Shown here piece after piece: positions 63,195-64,000 of a stretch of DNA of 64,000 bases (position 1 is the stretch's first letter; the number at the start of each line of letters is the position of its first letter). The notes beneath the pieces were generated by a model. That model was not told where the DNA came from. It searched no databases and worked only from the letters and a program-made list of their open reading frames with translations. The DNA comes from Symsagittifera roscoffensis (taxonomy: Eukaryota; Xenacoelomorpha; Acoela; Convolutidae): NCBI RefSeq assembly GCF_963678635.1, contig NC_087064.1:6174411-6238410 (forward strand). Reading direction: 5' to 3'. Position numbers and translations under genes: made by a program.

Positions 63195-63509
63195 CTAAAA
63201 ATTGGTTGAGCGACAAACCAAAGCAGTCGGCAATTCATAAAAGTACAAAACTCGTTGTTTCATTAAAAGCGAAAACTCGTACAAAACTACTATTAGTGTC
63301 ATAATTTTTTTTTGATGTGGAACAATTGAAAGAAACAAGCAAAGCCCTGAATAATCCGACTGCCATTTAATTGGTGTGGCATAGTTTTCGGTAAAATAAA
63401 TTTTGGCCAAACGATGAACTTTATGATGATCATATTTAAAATTAAGTGTTACAATGCTAGTCATGTATGGAATTAATAAACCCAAAATACACCCAATCAG
63501 CTGCCTCAA
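63195..63509 (-). CDS. possible membrane-protein exon, unassigned
   Basis: The minus-strand frame of 104 codons has no ATG at its start and may be an internal exon. It has two hydrophobic stretches (LIGCILGLLIPYMTSIVTL; IMTLIVVLYEFSLLM) separated by a polar loop (NFKYDHHKVHRLAKIYFTEN). It is on the same strand as the membrane-like frame at 61104-61353 and might be part of one multi-pass receptor gene. No diagnostic motif. Confidence 0.3.
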   Translation of the reverse strand: MRQLIGCILGLLIPYMTSIVTLNFKYDHHKVHRLAKIYFTENYATPIKWQSDYSGLCLFLSIVPHQKKIMTLIVVLYEFSLLMKQRVLYFYELPTALVCRSTNF

Positions 63510-63813
63510 TTCAATTTGAAAAGATTCCGTGGTTCGGGATAATTCGCCACGCGTGTTAATTTTAAAGCGAGCAGTTTAGACAGACTGGGGGCAGGTTACT
63601 ATAGTAGCCGGCTTGGTACTTGCAGATAATGAAATCGATATCCCTACTTACCGTTTTTGTAAGGTTTGGAACCAACCTATCCTTTTAAAATACTCCACAT
63701 ATGGAAAAATTGGAAAATATTTGGCCAATTGATCATTCGAGCTGCAAATCATATTGGGGCATAAGTGCCAAAGTAATGAATGATTTTATTGAGAGTCGGA
63801 GTTACTTGTCTGA

Positions 63814-63820
63814 TATATAA
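63814..63820 (+). promoter_or_regulatory. candidate TATA box near right edge
   Basis: TATATAA is followed by AGGGGACTAAACCGAG in less AT-rich DNA. About 50 bp downstream is GCGCAAAATGGTAAAAACG, which could be an ATG immediately followed by a GTAAAA-type donor. It suggests a plus-strand gene beginning at the edge; not provable within the window. Confidence 0.3.
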
Positions 63821-64000
63821 AGGGGACTAAACCGAGCGCTTGAGTTTTTTGCTATACAGCTTGCGCAAAATGGTAAAAACGGGTTAGTTAAGTCGGATAG
63901 TTAATTCTGTCTGTCCGAATTTTTTGCAATTCTCTATACGTTGGATCCCAATTCAATTCAAACTAACCGCGTGACTTTTGTTAGAAGCTTACCCGGTTCG

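Overview
This is an AT-rich eukaryotic contig fragment. It has long introns with GT-AG junctions, Ty3/gypsy-type LTR retrotransposons, minisatellites, tandem segmental arrays and two 200-base assembly gaps (22102-22301 and 61354-61553). The animal-type gene families point to a metazoan, most likely an invertebrate: a secreted/transmembrane leucine-rich-repeat protein and a fibrinogen-related-domain gene. I cannot name the species. No rRNA, tRNA, CRISPR or prokaryotic signal was seen.

Left part (about 3.2-22.1 kb): a plus-strand gene in seven exons reconstructs by matching splice phases. It encodes a signal peptide, an LRRNT cysteine cluster, degenerate LRRs, an LRRCT and a type I transmembrane segment, and runs into the first gap. 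Its introns are filled with repeats: copies of a dispersed ~350-bp family, a ~161-bp minisatellite, a foldback cluster built on GTGCCGAA, and a full-length Ty3/gypsy element in reverse orientation (13390-20603) in the last intron.

Middle (22.3-30.6 kb): four tandem units of ~1.9-2.2 kb. Each carries a minus-strand exon-like fragment, and a homologous plus-strand fragment is intact in unit 2 but broken in units 3 and 4. Both look like the C-terminal half of an SH3-like domain.

Right part: a minus-strand fibrinogen-related gene. Two exons (59909-60155 and 32004-32338) join in exact phase across a ~27.6-kb interval. That interval contains a second, more decayed copy of the same Ty3/gypsy family in plus orientation (36749-43756), a ~4-kb tandem duplication (45645-52846) with a 102-bp perfect-type inverted repeat, and scattered low-complexity DNA. 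Beyond 60 kb are two minus-strand, membrane-protein-like reading frames and a TATA-like promoter at the right edge.

The two retroelements are the best-defined units. They share an LTR of ~350 bp (TG...CA), a primer-binding site directly abutting the 5' LTR, a gag start codon that spans the LTR/PBS junction, a single-frame Gag-Pol layout, and a long conserved lysine/proline-rich tail after integrase in place of an env gene. Both copies are broken. They lie in opposite orientation, giving a ~7-kb inverted repeat.
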